Origin: JADJVL01 sp046331545
Lineage (GTDB): Bacteria; Acidobacteriota; Holophagae; Holophagales; Holophagaceae
Assembly: GCA_046331545.1 (NCBI GenBank)
Contig: JAXLQR010000002.1
Span: 2,542,001-2,606,000, forward strand
Length of the DNA: 64,000 bases
Reading direction: 5' to 3'
Position 1 is the first letter of the stretch. Every line of letters starts with the position of its first letter. Positions 1 to 8,909 of this stretch are shown in pieces. The notes beneath the pieces were generated by a model. It was not told where the DNA came from and ran no database searches. It saw only the letters and a list, made by a program, of their open reading frames with translations. A program made the translations under genes and the position numbers.

Positions 1-1
1 C

Positions 2-940
2 TCCCCCACCGACCTTCTCGCGCGGATGATGCTGGTCCGCGCCTACGAGGAGAAGATCGTGGCCTTCCACGCCGCGGGACCCTTCCCCAACGTTTGCACC
101 TCCGTGGGCCAGGAGGCCGCCGCCGTGGGCGTGGTGACCGCCCTCAAGGCCGAGGACCAGCTCCTCACCAACCATCGCAGCGCGGGCCACCTCCTCGCCC
201 GGGGCGCCGACCCCGGCCGCATGCTCGCCGAGGTGATGGGCCGCCAGGACGGCTACTGCAAGGGCCGCAGCGGCACGCTGCACATCTCCGCCAAGGAGCT
301 GGGCGTGGTGCTCACCTCCACCATCGTGGGCGGCGAGCTGAGCCTGGCCCCGGGGGTCGCGCTCTCCCGCGCCATGCTGGGCGGGGACGGCATCGTGGCC
401 TGCTTCTTCGGCGACGGCGCCGCCTGCGAGGGCATCTTCCACGAGAGCCTGAACCTCGCCGCCGTGTGGAACCTGCCGATCCTCTACGTCTGCGAGAACA
501 ACCAGTGGCAGGCCTTCGTCCACCGCAAGGAGACCATGGTGGGCGACACCATCGCCCCCTGGGCCGTCCCCTACGGCATCGAGGCCCGCACCGTGGACGG
601 CAACGACGTGGAGGCGGTGCACCGCGCCGCCCTCGAGGCCGCGGCCTTCGTCCGGGAGAGGCGCAAGCCCTTCCTCCTGGAGGCCTGGACCTATCGCCAG
701 CGCGGCCACATGGAGCCCCACGACCAGTCCTACGTGGACCCCGGCGAGCTGGAGTCCTGGAAGGCCAAGGACCCCCTGGACCGCCAGGCCTCGCGGCTCC
801 TGGCCAGCGGGGCCCTCGACGAGGCCGGCGTGGAGGCCCTGCGCCAGGCCGCCCGGGCCGAGATCGAAGCCGCCGCCGCCTTCGCCGCCGCCTCCCCCTT
901 CCCCGACGTGGCCGAGCTGGCCGCCGGCGTCTACGCCTGA
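2..940 (+). CDS. 2-oxoacid dehydrogenase E1 component, alpha subunit (5' truncated by window edge)
   Basis: Thiamine-diphosphate-dependent E1 alpha subunit of the pyruvate/acetoin dehydrogenase type. It decarboxylates a 2-oxoacid as an alpha2beta2 enzyme with the next gene. The ThDP motif starts with GDGAACEG (about codon 138 of the visible part) and ends in CENNQW. A conserved HxxxGHxxxH-like stretch (NHRSAGHLLARG) and RGHMEPHDQSY are also present. The frame stays open upstream of the first ATG (26) and reads SPTDLLARMM, which aligns with the normal N-terminal helix, so the true start probably lies outside the window. The E1 beta gene follows after 24 bp. No E2 or E3 gene follows, so pyruvate and acetoin (AcoA-like) roles cannot be separated. 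Confidence 0.88.
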   Translation, partial: SPTDLLARMMLVRAYEEKIVAFHAAGPFPNVCTSVGQEAAAVGVVTALKAEDQLLTNHRSAGHLLARGADPGRMLAEVMGRQDGYCKGRSGTLHISAKELGVVLTSTIVGGELSLAPGVALSRAMLGGDGIVACFFGDGAACEGIFHESLNLAAVWNLPILYVCENNQWQAFVHRKETMVGDTIAPWAVPYGIEARTVDGNDVEAVHRAALEAAAFVRERRKPFLLEAWTYRQRGHMEPHDQSYVDPGELESWKAKDPLDRQASRLLASGALDEAGVEALRQAARAEIEAAAAFAAASPFPDVAELAAGVYA

Positions 941-964
941 TTCCCCCGACTCCAAGGATCTCCC

Positions 965-1936
965 ATGACCATGCTCACCTTCCATGACGCCCTCGGCCAG
1001 GCCCTCGCCGAGGAGATGCGCCGCGACGCCCGCGTCCTCACCTTCGGCGAGGGGACCGCCACCAAGCGCAAGGACCTCCTCGAGGAATTCGGGGCCGCCC
1101 GGGTCCGCAACACCCCCCTCGCCGAGGGCATCATCGCCGGCACCGCCGCCGGCGCCGCCGCCACGGGCCTGCGCCCGGTGGCCGACCTGCTCTTCGCGCC
1201 CTTCCTCTGCTTCGCCATGGACGAGCTCGTCAACAGCGCCGGCAAGCTGCGCTACATGTCCGGCGGCCAGTTCGAGTTCCCCCTGGTGGTGATGGCCCTC
1301 ACCGGCGCCGGCTGGACCGTGGGCGCCCAGCACAACCACAACCTGGAGGCGTGGTTCGTCCACACCCCGGGGCTGAAGGTGGTCATGCCCAGCACGCCCG
1401 CCGACGCCAAGGGCCTGCTGAAGGCCGCCATCCGCGACGACAACCCGGTGATGTTCTTCTCCGACATCGGCCTCCTCTTCACCCCCGGCGAGGTGCCGGA
1501 GGGCGACGTGGTGGTGCCCCTGGGCAAGGCCGACGTGAAGCGCGAAGGCGCCGACGTCACCCTCGTCAGCTACGCCAAGACCGTGCACCACTGCCTGGCG
1601 GCCGCCGAGGCCCTGGCCGCCCAGGGCGTCTCCGCCGAGGTCGTGGACCTGCGCACCCTGAAGCCCCTGGACGAGGCCACGCTCCTCGCTTCCGTGGCCA
1701 AGACCGGCCGGGCGGTGGTGGTCCACGAGGCCGGCGGGCCCTGCGGCGTGGGTGCCGAGGTGGCCGCGATCCTCGCGGAGAAGGCCTTCGGCAGCCTCAA
1801 GGCCCCGGTGCTGCGCCTGACGGGCCCCGACGCGCCGGCGCCCTCCAGCTACGTCCTCGAGCAGGCCTTCGTGCCCCAGGCCGACGCCATCGCCGCCGCC
1901 GCCGCGCGACTGGTGACCCGTCCCGCCCTCGTCTGA
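965..1936 (+). CDS. 2-oxoacid dehydrogenase E1 component, beta subunit
   Basis: A 323-residue E1 beta subunit, the usual length for PdhB/AcoB. It has the N-terminal pyrimidine-binding region with FGEGTATKRKDLLEEFG and NTPLAEG, where the Glu that activates ThDP sits. The central segment is QHNHNLEAWFVHTPGLKVV followed by PSTPADAKGLLKAAI. The C-terminal transketolase domain carries VVDLRTLKPLDEATL and VVHEAGGPCGVGAEVAA. In typical PdhB the central motif is GAQHSQS, so QHNHN is a modest departure. The start ATG follows a purine stretch and the gene is clearly co-transcribed with the alpha subunit. Confidence 0.9.
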   Translation: MTMLTFHDALGQALAEEMRRDARVLTFGEGTATKRKDLLEEFGAARVRNTPLAEGIIAGTAAGAAATGLRPVADLLFAPFLCFAMDELVNSAGKLRYMSGGQFEFPLVVMALTGAGWTVGAQHNHNLEAWFVHTPGLKVVMPSTPADAKGLLKAAIRDDNPVMFFSDIGLLFTPGEVPEGDVVVPLGKADVKREGADVTLVSYAKTVHHCLAAAEALAAQGVSAEVVDLRTLKPLDEATLLASVAKTGRAVVVHEAGGPCGVGAEVAAILAEKAFGSLKAPVLRLTGPDAPAPSSYVLEQAFVPQADAIAAAAARLVTRPALV

Positions 1937-1971
1937 CGTCCCTGCCCGCCCGTACAGGCATTGGAGCCCCC

Positions 1972-2430
1972 ATGCACAGCGTCCTCGTCTCCCTCCTCCT
2001 CGACGCCCCCGCCGACCGGGTGTGGGAGCGCCTGCGCGACCCGGAGGCGGTGCCCGCGTGGCATCCCGCCGTCGCCACCGCCGTGGCCACCGCCCTGGGC
2101 CGCGACCTCGGGCTGCGCAGCGGCCACGTCGTCCGCGAGCGCATCGATTTCATCGACGACCTGCACCGGGCGCTGGGCACCACCACGCTCCAGAGCCCCA
2201 TGCCCTTCACCCGGCTCCAGGGCACGCTGCGGGTGTGGCCCGAGGGCCCGCGCCGCTGCCTCGTGGAGTTCTGCGGCTACTTCGAGGCCGAGCCCCGGGA
2301 CGTGCCCGAGGCGCTGAGCCTGGTGCGGGACTTCCACCTGGCGGGCCTGGGCGCCCTGCGCCGGCAGCTGGCGGCGGAGGCCACCGCGCCGGCGCGGGCC
2401 CTGGGCGCCGCCCTTGCCGCGGCGGGCTGA
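1972..2430 (+). CDS. SRPBCC (START-like) family protein
   Basis: A 152-residue protein of the polyketide cyclase/START-like (SRPBCC) superfamily, judged from the N-terminal hydrophobic strand and the signature DRVWERLRDPEAVPAWHP. These proteins form a single cavity that binds a small hydrophobic ligand. The start at 1972 follows a weak GGAG and sits 35 bp after the E1 beta stop, so the gene probably belongs to the same transcript. The longer open frame upstream is only the shadow of the E1 beta gene. Ligand and role are unknown. Confidence 0.72.
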   Translation: MHSVLVSLLLDAPADRVWERLRDPEAVPAWHPAVATAVATALGRDLGLRSGHVVRERIDFIDDLHRALGTTTLQSPMPFTRLQGTLRVWPEGPRRCLVEFCGYFEAEPRDVPEALSLVRDFHLAGLGALRRQLAAEATAPARALGAALAAAG

Positions 2431-2467
2431 GGGGGCTACCTTGCGACTCAACCTCACCCACCCGCGC

Positions 2468-2487
2468 CTGGCGCGCCATCGCGCCAG
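2468..2487. terminator. GC-rich stem-loop, probable terminator
   Basis: A perfect 8-bp stem (CTGGCGCG / CGCGCCAG) with loop CCAT lies 38 bp after the SRPBCC stop. There is no T-run, so it may be a weak or factor-assisted terminator. The remaining bases up to the cytochrome gene at 2581 show no gene. Confidence 0.4.
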
Positions 2488-2580
2488 GGTCCTCCGCGCC
2501 TTCGGCCGCCAGGGCGGCTGGAACGTCGATGTGCTGCTCTCCCACCCGCCGCGCCGCACGCGGCCTTCCACGGTGAACCC

Positions 2581-3177
2581 ATGAACCGCATCCTCCTCCT
2601 CGGCCTCGGCGCCCTCGCCGCCGCGTCCACCGCCACCGCCGGCCTCCCCGCCGCCGCCGGCCCCGCCGCCGCCGGCCCCGCCAAGGCCAAGCCGAGCCCC
2701 CTGGTCAAGCGTGGCGAGTACCTCGTGACCATGATGGGCTGCTCCGACTGCCACACGCCCTGGAAGATGGGCCCCAAGGGCCCCGAGCCGGACATGAGCC
2801 TGCTGCTCTCGGGCCACCCGGCCCAGATGAAGATGCCGCCGGCCCCGCAGCTCGCGATGCCTTGGATGGCGTCGGCCGCCGCCACCATGACCGCCTGGTC
2901 GGGCCCCTGGGGCGTGAGCTACACGGCCAACCTGACGCCGGACCCGGAGACGGGCCTGGGCAAGTGGACCGAGGCGATGTTCATCCAGGCCATCCGCACC
3001 GGCCGCCACCAGGGCAAGGGCCGCCCCATCCTGCCCCCGATGCCCTGGGAAGCCTACAAGAACGCCTCGGACGCCGACCTGAAGGCCATCTTCGCCTACC
3101 TGCGCTCCATCAAGCCCATCGCCAACAAGGTGCCGGAGCCCCTCGAGCCCGCCCCGGCCCCGGCCCCGGCCCACTGA
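2581..3177 (+). CDS. exported monoheme c-type cytochrome
   Basis: A 198-residue protein with a short signal peptide (hydrophobic residues 4-22, LGLGALAAAS), then an Ala/Pro spacer and one heme motif, CSDCH, at about residues 54-58. A later PPMPW supplies a possible axial Met, and DADLKAIFAYLRSIKPI is the typical C-terminal helix of class I cytochromes c. It would sit in the periplasm as a soluble electron carrier or a subunit. The next gene, 11 bp downstream, encodes a diheme cytochrome, so the two are probably made together. The partner enzyme is not visible. Confidence 0.8.
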   Translation: MNRILLLGLGALAAASTATAGLPAAAGPAAAGPAKAKPSPLVKRGEYLVTMMGCSDCHTPWKMGPKGPEPDMSLLLSGHPAQMKMPPAPQLAMPWMASAAATMTAWSGPWGVSYTANLTPDPETGLGKWTEAMFIQAIRTGRHQGKGRPILPPMPWEAYKNASDADLKAIFAYLRSIKPIANKVPEPLEPAPAPAPAH

Positions 3178-3188
3178 GCCCGGACGCG

Positions 3189-4229
3189 ATGAAGCTCCTT
3201 GCCGCCGCCCTCGCCCTGCCCCTCCTCGGGCTCCTGCCCGGGGCGGGGCGCGGCGCGGCGCGGAAGGAGGCCTGCGCGCCACTCCGGCTTTCGGAGACCG
3301 GCCTCTACGACCGCTCCGGCGGGATCGCGCCGGGGCTGCGGGCCTTCGCGCCCCAGTACCCGCTCTGGTCCGACGGGGCGCTGAAGTCCCGCTGGATCCT
3401 GCTGCCCTCCGGGTCGCGGGTGGACGTGCGGGACGGCGACGCCTGGGACTTCCCGGTGGGCACGAAGTTCTGGAAGGAGTTCCGCATCGGCGGCCGGAAG
3501 GCGGAGACGCGCTTCCTCTGGCGGGCCAGCGCCACCCAGTGGGTCTACGCCAGCTACGCCTGGCGCGCGGACCAGGCGGACGCCGACCTCGCGCCCGCCA
3601 CGGGCCAGGCCGGGGTGGCCGACCTGGGGAACGGCCGGTCCCACGACATCCCCTCGGTCGCCGACTGCAGGGCCTGCCACGAGAACGGCGGCGCCCCGGT
3701 GCTGGGCTTCAACGCCCTGCAGCTGAGCGACGACCGGGACCCGGGCGCGCCCCACGCCGAGGCGCTGCAGCCCGGCATGCTCACCCTCGCCTCGCTGGAC
3801 GCCCAGGGCCTGCTGAACCCGCCGCGGCCCGAGTGGACGGCCCGTCCGCCCCGCATCCCGGCGGCGGATCCCACCACCCGCGCGGCCCTGGGCTACCTCG
3901 CCGCCAACTGCGGCAACTGCCACCGCGCCCGCGGCGCCGACACGGCCCTGCACACCGTGGACCTGGCCTTCAACCACAGGCTCGCCGCCGCGAGGCTCGA
4001 GGACGAGCCGGGCTGGGCCACCACCGTCATCAGGCCCGGCAAGTACGCGATCCCCGGGGACGCGGCCTCGAACCTGCGGGTGGCGCCCGGGGCCCCCGAG
4101 CGCAGCACCCTGGTCCACCGCATGGCCTCGCGCCGCCCCTCCAGCCAGATGCCCCCGCTGGGGAGCGTGGTGGCCGACGAGGCGGGGCTGGCGCTGATGC
4201 GGACGTGGATCGGAGGGATGGGACGCTAG
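3189..4229 (+). CDS. exported diheme c-type cytochrome, HNE_0200/SO2930-like family
   Basis: A 346-residue protein with a signal peptide (residues 1-22) and two heme motifs, CRACH at about 160 and CGNCH at about 240. The segment after the signal, LYDRSGGIAPGLRAFAPQYP then LWSDGALKSRWI, resembles the conserved N-terminal domain of the uncharacterised HNE_0200/SO2930 family of c-type cytochromes. Members are often found beside other cytochromes or a parallel beta-helix protein. No function is established. The start at 3189 gives a clean signal peptide and follows the previous gene closely. Confidence 0.75.
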   Translation: MKLLAAALALPLLGLLPGAGRGAARKEACAPLRLSETGLYDRSGGIAPGLRAFAPQYPLWSDGALKSRWILLPSGSRVDVRDGDAWDFPVGTKFWKEFRIGGRKAETRFLWRASATQWVYASYAWRADQADADLAPATGQAGVADLGNGRSHDIPSVADCRACHENGGAPVLGFNALQLSDDRDPGAPHAEALQPGMLTLASLDAQGLLNPPRPEWTARPPRIPAADPTTRAALGYLAANCGNCHRARGADTALHTVDLAFNHRLAAARLEDEPGWATTVIRPGKYAIPGDAASNLRVAPGAPERSTLVHRMASRRPSSQMPPLGSVVADEAGLALMRTWIGGMGR

Positions 4230-4280
4230 GGTCCGGACGTGGCGGGATCCCGTACACTCGTCGGATTCCCCGGAGCTTCC

Positions 4281-4790
4281 ATGGCCCTTCGACGCGCCTT
4301 CGCGGCCTGCGCGCTGCTCGCCCTTCCCGCCCTCGCCGCCGACAACGGCGCCACCGGCCGCATCGGGCCCGTGCAGGGCCGCGCCTCCACGGCGGCCTTC
4401 TTCGTGGCCATCCCGGATCCGGGGCCGAAGATGCCGGAGAAGCCGGTCTACATGATCAGGTTCTACCTCGCGGACACCCACGTGCAGCTGGGCTTCTTCC
4501 CCAGCGGGCGCATCTACGTGCTGCGCGCCGAGCCCGGGGAGGACCGCTGGATCCCGGTGAAGGAGTTCGACCACGTGGACATCCACGTGCTGGCCGCGGG
4601 TCAGAAGGGCGAGGACGCCGCGGCGCTGCTGAAGGCGCCGCCGAAGGCCTCGGGGCCGCTGAAGCCCGGCGAGCGCTACCTGCTGCACCTGAAGGGCACG
4701 CTGAAGGGCGTGGGGCCGCTGATGGGGAGGACCCAGGACATGGACGTGTGGGCCTGGGGCCAGCTCGCCGCCATGGCGCCGCCGGAATGA
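4281..4790 (+). CDS. small exported protein of unknown function
   Basis: A 169-residue protein with an N-terminal signal peptide (ALRRAFAACALLALPALAA). The start at 4281 is preferred over 4239 because it begins directly at the signal peptide and follows CGGAG. The mature part has alternating strand-like segments (PVYMIRFYLADTHVQLGFF, GRIYVLRAEPG, YLLHLKGTL) and resembles a small beta-sandwich, but I do not recognise a family. A TACACT hexamer at 4253-4258 could be its -10 element. Confidence 0.55.
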   Translation: MALRRAFAACALLALPALAADNGATGRIGPVQGRASTAAFFVAIPDPGPKMPEKPVYMIRFYLADTHVQLGFFPSGRIYVLRAEPGEDRWIPVKEFDHVDIHVLAAGQKGEDAAALLKAPPKASGPLKPGERYLLHLKGTLKGVGPLMGRTQDMDVWAWGQLAAMAPPE

Positions 4791-4872
4791 GGGCCGCCTC
4801 CCGCCTCGGCTAGACTCGACCCGGGCCCGCCGGAAGGTCATCCGCCGAGGCCTCCCGCGAGTAGAGGATTCC

Positions 4873-7191
4873 ATGCGTCGCTCCGGCCCTGCCCTGCTTC
4901 TGTCCGGCCTGCCCGCCGTCCTCGCCGCCCACCAGGCGGTGGAGATCGCGGTGAAGGACGCCTCCGGCCGGCCCATCCCGGGGGCCACGGTGGAGGCCTC
5001 GCGGGCGGGACGACCCGCCCCGGTGCGAGGTGAGACCGACGCCCAGGGGAAGGTGCGCCTAGACCTGGAACCCGGGGCCTGGCAGCTCCGCATCGCCCAT
5101 CCCGCCTTCCTCGCCCTGACGCGCCGCCTCGAGGTGGGCGTGGGCCAGGCCCACCACCGGGCCTTCACGCTGCAGCCCTACGCGGCGGCCACGGTGGCGG
5201 TGGAGGGGAAGGCCGGAGTGGCGGACCTGAGCGCCCTGGACGAGCCCCTCAACCACCTGCTGGGCATCGCCACCGCCGCCAGCGAGGGGCTGGTGACGCC
5301 GGCGGAGCTGCAGGCGCGGCCCTACCAGCGGCCCGGGGACCTGATGGAGGCGGTGCCGGGCCTGCTGGTGAGCCAGCACAGCGGCGAGGGCAAGGCCAAC
5401 CAGTACTACCTCCGCGGCTTCAACCTGGACCACGGCACGGACCTGGCGATCCGGGTGGCTGGCGTGCCGGTGAACCTGCCCACCAACGCCCACGGCCAGG
5501 GCTACCTGGACCTCAACTTCCTCATCCCCGAGCTGGTGGGCCGCATCCAGTACCGAAAGGGTCCCGTCTTCGCCGAGGAGGGCGACTTCGCCTCCGCCGG
5601 CTCCGTGGACATCGGCTACGTGCATGCGCTGCCGCGGCCCATCCTCACCGTCGAGGCGGGCTCCTTCACCTTTCGCCGCGCCCTCTTCGCGGGATCGTGG
5701 AAGGCGGGCGGGGGCGACCTGCTGGTGGCCCAGGAGGGCGTGCGGAACGACGGCCCCTGGGACCACCCCGAGGCCTTCCGCAAGACCAACACCGTACTGC
5801 GGTGGAGCCGGGCGGCGGGGACCCTGAAGGTCTCGGCCACGGCCATGCTCTACGGCGCCGCCTGGGACGCCACGGACCAGATCCCCCAGCGGGCGGTGGA
5901 CGCGGGCCTCCTGGGCCGGTTCGGCGCCCTGGACCCCACCGACGGCGGAAACGCGCGCCGGGCCTCCCTGGCCTTCGAGGTGGATCATTCGGCGCCGGGC
6001 CTGCGGGACCGCGCGTCCGTCTACGGCGTGGCCTCGCGCCTGGAGCTCATCTCCAACTTCACGGGCTTCCTGGACGATCCCGACCACGGGGACCAGTTCC
6101 GCCAGGCGGAGCGCCGCACCTACGGCGGCTTCCAGGCCAGCCGCGCGATGGATTTCGAGGTGGCGGGACGGCCCCTGCAGGTGGAGGCGGGGCTCCAGGG
6201 GCGCTGGGACCACGTGCCCGAGGTCTCCCTCCACCACACCCAGGCGCGGCGGGAACTGGAGACCATCCGCAAGGACGGCGTGACGGAGTCCCTGGTCTCG
6301 CCCTGGCTGCAGGTGAAGGCCGAGCCCACCGCCTGGCTGCGGGCCACCCTGGGCCTGCGCCACGACCGGGCGGACTTCAAGGTGTCGAGCAGCCTCCCGG
6401 AGAACGGCGGCCGCGCCTCGGCCTCCCTGACCAGTCCCAAGCTGGCCCTGGCCTTCGGGCCCTGGGCGGAGACGGAGCTCTATGCCGCCGTGGGCCGGGG
6501 CTTCCACCGCAACGACGCCCGGGGCACCACGCTGAAGGTGGACCCCCGGACGGGCGATCCGGCGGAGGCGGTGACGCCCCTGGTGAAGGCCACGGGCTCG
6601 GAGCTGGGCCTGCGCTGCGCGGCCTTCCCGCGCTGGCAGTGGACCCTCAGCCTCTGGCGCCTGGACCTGGCCAGCGAACTGGTCTTCCTGGGCGACGCGG
6701 GCATCACGGAACCCAGCCGGCCCAGCCGCCGGGAGGGCGTGGAGTTCGCGAACACGGTGCAGCTCGCGTCCTGGGCCAGCCTGACGGCGGACCTGGCCTG
6801 GTCGAAGGCGCGGTTCACCGCCGCCGATCCGGCGGGGGACCGCGTTCCCGGCGCGGTGGAGGGCGTCGGCACTCTCAGCCTGGACCTGCGCCCGGCCCCG
6901 GGCTGGCAGGTCTCGGCGGGCCTCCGCTACGTGGGGCCGCGCCCCCTGATCGAGGACGACTCGGTGCGCGCGGAGGCCTCGGTGCTGGTCCAGGCGAAGG
7001 TGGAATGGGCGCCGTCCCCCCGCTGGAAGGTGGGCCTGGAACTCTTCAACCTGGCCAACCGCGAGGCCGCGGACATCCAGTACTTCTACCGCAGCCGCCT
7101 GCCCGGCGAGCCCCTGGAGGGCGTGGACGACCGCCACGTGCATCCGGTGGAGCCGCGCAGCGCGCGCCTGGGCGTGACCTGGCGCTTCTGA
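4873..7191 (+). CDS. TonB-dependent outer-membrane receptor with N-terminal carboxypeptidase-regulatory-like domain
   Basis: A 772-residue outer-membrane transporter. After a signal peptide (residues 1-18) comes a carboxypeptidase-regulatory-like beta-sandwich (about 22-100: DASGRPIPGATVEAS, TDAQGKVRLDLEPG). The plug follows (about 130-250: RPGDLMEAVPGLLVSQHSG, NQYYLRGFNLDHGTDLAIRV), then a 22-strand barrel ending in the C-terminal aromatic (LGVTWRF). It takes up a metal complex or nutrient with energy from TonB/ExbBD, none of which are in the window. The plug resembles receptors for iron or copper complexes, but the substrate cannot be read from the sequence. A TAGACT hexamer at 4811-4816 is a possible -10 element. 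I saw no riboswitch upstream. Confidence 0.88.
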   Translation: MRRSGPALLLSGLPAVLAAHQAVEIAVKDASGRPIPGATVEASRAGRPAPVRGETDAQGKVRLDLEPGAWQLRIAHPAFLALTRRLEVGVGQAHHRAFTLQPYAAATVAVEGKAGVADLSALDEPLNHLLGIATAASEGLVTPAELQARPYQRPGDLMEAVPGLLVSQHSGEGKANQYYLRGFNLDHGTDLAIRVAGVPVNLPTNAHGQGYLDLNFLIPELVGRIQYRKGPVFAEEGDFASAGSVDIGYVHALPRPILTVEAGSFTFRRALFAGSWKAGGGDLLVAQEGVRNDGPWDHPEAFRKTNTVLRWSRAAGTLKVSATAMLYGAAWDATDQIPQRAVDAGLLGRFGALDPTDGGNARRASLAFEVDHSAPGLRDRASVYGVASRLELISNFTGFLDDPDHGDQFRQAERRTYGGFQASRAMDFEVAGRPLQVEAGLQGRWDHVPEVSLHHTQARRELETIRKDGVTESLVSPWLQVKAEPTAWLRATLGLRHDRADFKVSSSLPENGGRASASLTSPKLALAFGPWAETELYAAVGRGFHRNDARGTTLKVDPRTGDPAEAVTPLVKATGSELGLRCAAFPRWQWTLSLWRLDLASELVFLGDAGITEPSRPSRREGVEFANTVQLASWASLTADLAWSKARFTAADPAGDRVPGAVEGVGTLSLDLRPAPGWQVSAGLRYVGPRPLIEDDSVRAEASVLVQAKVEWAPSPRWKVGLELFNLANREAADIQYFYRSRLPGEPLEGVDDRHVHPVEPRSARLGVTWRF

Positions 7192-7231
7192 GGCGCGGGC
7201 CCGCGGCCGGGACGCGACGCGACCTGAAACA

Positions 7232-7257
7232 CGAAGGCCCCCGTGCGGGGGCCTTCG
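7232..7257. terminator. bidirectional terminator-like hairpin between receptor and cold-shock genes
   Basis: A perfect 11-bp inverted repeat, CGAAGGCCCCC / GGGGGCCTTCG, with loop GTGC lies between the convergent ends of the receptor gene and the cold-shock gene. It could serve both. There is no strong T-run on either side (GTTT on the minus side). Confidence 0.65.
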
Positions 7258-7285
7258 ATGCTTGAGAGGTAGGTCCGGGGATCGT

Positions 7286-7489
7286 TCAGATCTTCGTGAC
7301 GGCGGTCGCCTGGGGGCCCTTCTGGCCCTGGCCGACGGTGAAGCTCACGCGCTGGTTCTCGTCCAGGGAGCGGAAGCCGTTCGCCTGGATGGCGGAGTGG
7401 TGCACGAAGAGGTCCTGGCCGCCTTCGTCGGGGGTGATGAAGCCAAAGCCCTTCTCGGCGTTGAACCACTTCACGGTGCCTGTTGCCAT
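7286..7489 (-). CDS. cold-shock domain protein (CspA family)
   Basis: A 67-residue single OB-fold nucleic-acid-binding protein. Both RNA-binding motifs are intact, KGFGFITPD (RNP1) and DLFVHHSAI (RNP2). It acts as an RNA chaperone in the cytoplasm, usually in cold adaptation or growth-phase control. Length and sequence are fully typical. The ATG is preceded on the minus strand by AGGACA, a usable ribosome-binding site. Confidence 0.95.
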   Translation of the reverse strand: MATGTVKWFNAEKGFGFITPDEGGQDLFVHHSAIQANGFRSLDENQRVSFTVGQGQKGPQATAVTKI

Positions 7490-7597
7490 TGCAATGTCCT
7501 GTTGTCTTCTTCCTGAAAAGGTGTGGAGGCGATGTCCCTTTCAGGCCAGAAACAACGCTTGTGTTCGGGTCCGCCGATGCGGACCTCGTCCAGTATG
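7490..7597 (-). promoter_or_regulatory. cold-shock gene promoter and structured 5' leader
   Basis: On the minus strand CATACT (7597-7592) resembles a -10 element. The transcript would carry a leader of roughly 95 nt. The leader contains a perfect hairpin, GGTCCGC-ATCG-GCGGACC (7585-7568). Long structured leaders are known for cspA-type genes, where they act as thermosensors. Here that role is inference. Confidence 0.4.
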
Positions 7598-7703
7598 GAC
7601 GGGAAGGCCTGGAATCCCTAGGAATCATTTGGATTTCTTGAGGGGGCCGGTTTGGCACGCGGTTTCCAATGCGTACTCCGCGACCACGCCCCCGGGAGTC
7701 CCG

Positions 7704-8735
7704 ATGATCAGCTACACCCTCTGCCTGCGCGACACGGTCCGGGACGGGAAGGGGGCGCCGCCCCGCTTCAGCACCGGCATCGGGGAGGCCGCCTACCTGG
7801 CGGTGCCCTGGAGCGGCAAGCGGGCGGACCTGCGGCGGGCGCCGGCCCCGGCGCCCGCGGACGCCATGGCCGACGCGCGGGCCTGGATGGAGGCGGTGGT
7901 GGCCTATGCGAAGACGGGCCGGCCCGCGGAGGACCCGCTGGACGTGGTCTTCCTGGTGCACGGCTACAACACCGACGCCCGGGAGGCCCAGCTCCGCCAG
8001 CGGCTGGTGGAGCTGGAGCTGCGGGCCCGGGGCTGCGACGCGCTGGTGATCGGCTTCGACTGGCCCACGGGGGGCACGGCGGCGGCCTACCTCTACGACC
8101 GCGCGATGGCGGCCCAGGCGGCGCTGGCCCTGGTGTCGAAGGGCATCTTCCCCTTCGCGCTGTTCTCGAAGGAGGGCTGCCCGGTGCGGGTGCACGTGAT
8201 GGCCCACTCCATGGGGGCCTTCGTGGTGCGCGAGGCCTTCCGGGGCGCGGACAAGGCGCGGCTGGCGGGAATCCCCAACGACTGGCGCATCGGCCAGCTG
8301 GTGCTGCTGGGGGCGGACCTCTCGTCCCGCTGCTTCGCGGCGGGCAATCCGGACCTGGGGCCGACGCTGGACCACGCCGGGCGCCTGACGAACTACTTCA
8401 GCGCCTACGACGAGGCGCTGGCGGTCTCGAACGTGAAGAACCTCGACATCAGCTCCCGGGTGGGCCGGGTGGGGATGCCGGTGGACCATCCGACCTCCAT
8501 CAAGGCCATCGACGTGGACTGCGGGCCCCGCTACCGGGAGGTGCCGGAGCGGTCCTTCAGGGTGATCGACGGGCTGGTGTCCCACTCGTGGTACTTCGAG
8601 GACGCAGTCTGGTTCGACGACCTGGCGACGACGCTGAAGGGGGACTGGGACCGCGCCGTCTTTCCCACGCGCCGGGAGGCGGGGCAGGGGCTGCCGGACG
8701 ACTTCATCCTCCAGGCGGCGCCGCCGAAGGCCTGA
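7704..8735 (+). CDS. alpha/beta hydrolase (DUF900-like)
   Basis: A 343-residue cytoplasmic protein with an alpha/beta-hydrolase core. DVVFLVHGYNTDAREAQ is the oxyanion strand and turn. VHVMAHSMGAF is the nucleophile elbow with the catalytic Ser. A late His (about residue 290, VSHSWYF) could complete the triad. The pattern fits the DUF900 group of unknown esterase-like proteins. The ATG at 7704 is used because the frame upstream overlaps the cold-shock gene and its leader on the other strand. Substrate unknown. Confidence 0.68.
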   Translation: MISYTLCLRDTVRDGKGAPPRFSTGIGEAAYLAVPWSGKRADLRRAPAPAPADAMADARAWMEAVVAYAKTGRPAEDPLDVVFLVHGYNTDAREAQLRQRLVELELRARGCDALVIGFDWPTGGTAAAYLYDRAMAAQAALALVSKGIFPFALFSKEGCPVRVHVMAHSMGAFVVREAFRGADKARLAGIPNDWRIGQLVLLGADLSSRCFAAGNPDLGPTLDHAGRLTNYFSAYDEALAVSNVKNLDISSRVGRVGMPVDHPTSIKAIDVDCGPRYREVPERSFRVIDGLVSHSWYFEDAVWFDDLATTLKGDWDRAVFPTRREAGQGLPDDFILQAAPPKA

Positions 8736-8909
8736 GACCGTCCCGTTTCTGGACGCCGTCCAGCCCCTGGACGGAGGGCTGGTGAATCCTGGGGCCGCCT
8801 CGCGGATTTTCCGGCTCCCGGGGGCCAGGCGCGGGTCTTGCGAGGGGCTGGCCCCCCGGTCCCTGGGCTTCTTCCCGCCGCCGGGCCGACGCGCCCCCTG
8901 GAGTCCCGC

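Noticed and set aside
94..987. Long alternative-frame open reading frames over the E1 genes and many other genes
   Set aside because: In 70 % GC DNA antisense and shifted frames stay open by chance. Their translations are Arg/Gly/Pro-rich and have no motifs.
4791..4872. Cobalamin or other riboswitch before the TonB receptor
   Set aside because: The 82-bp gap is too short and lacks the conserved boxes.
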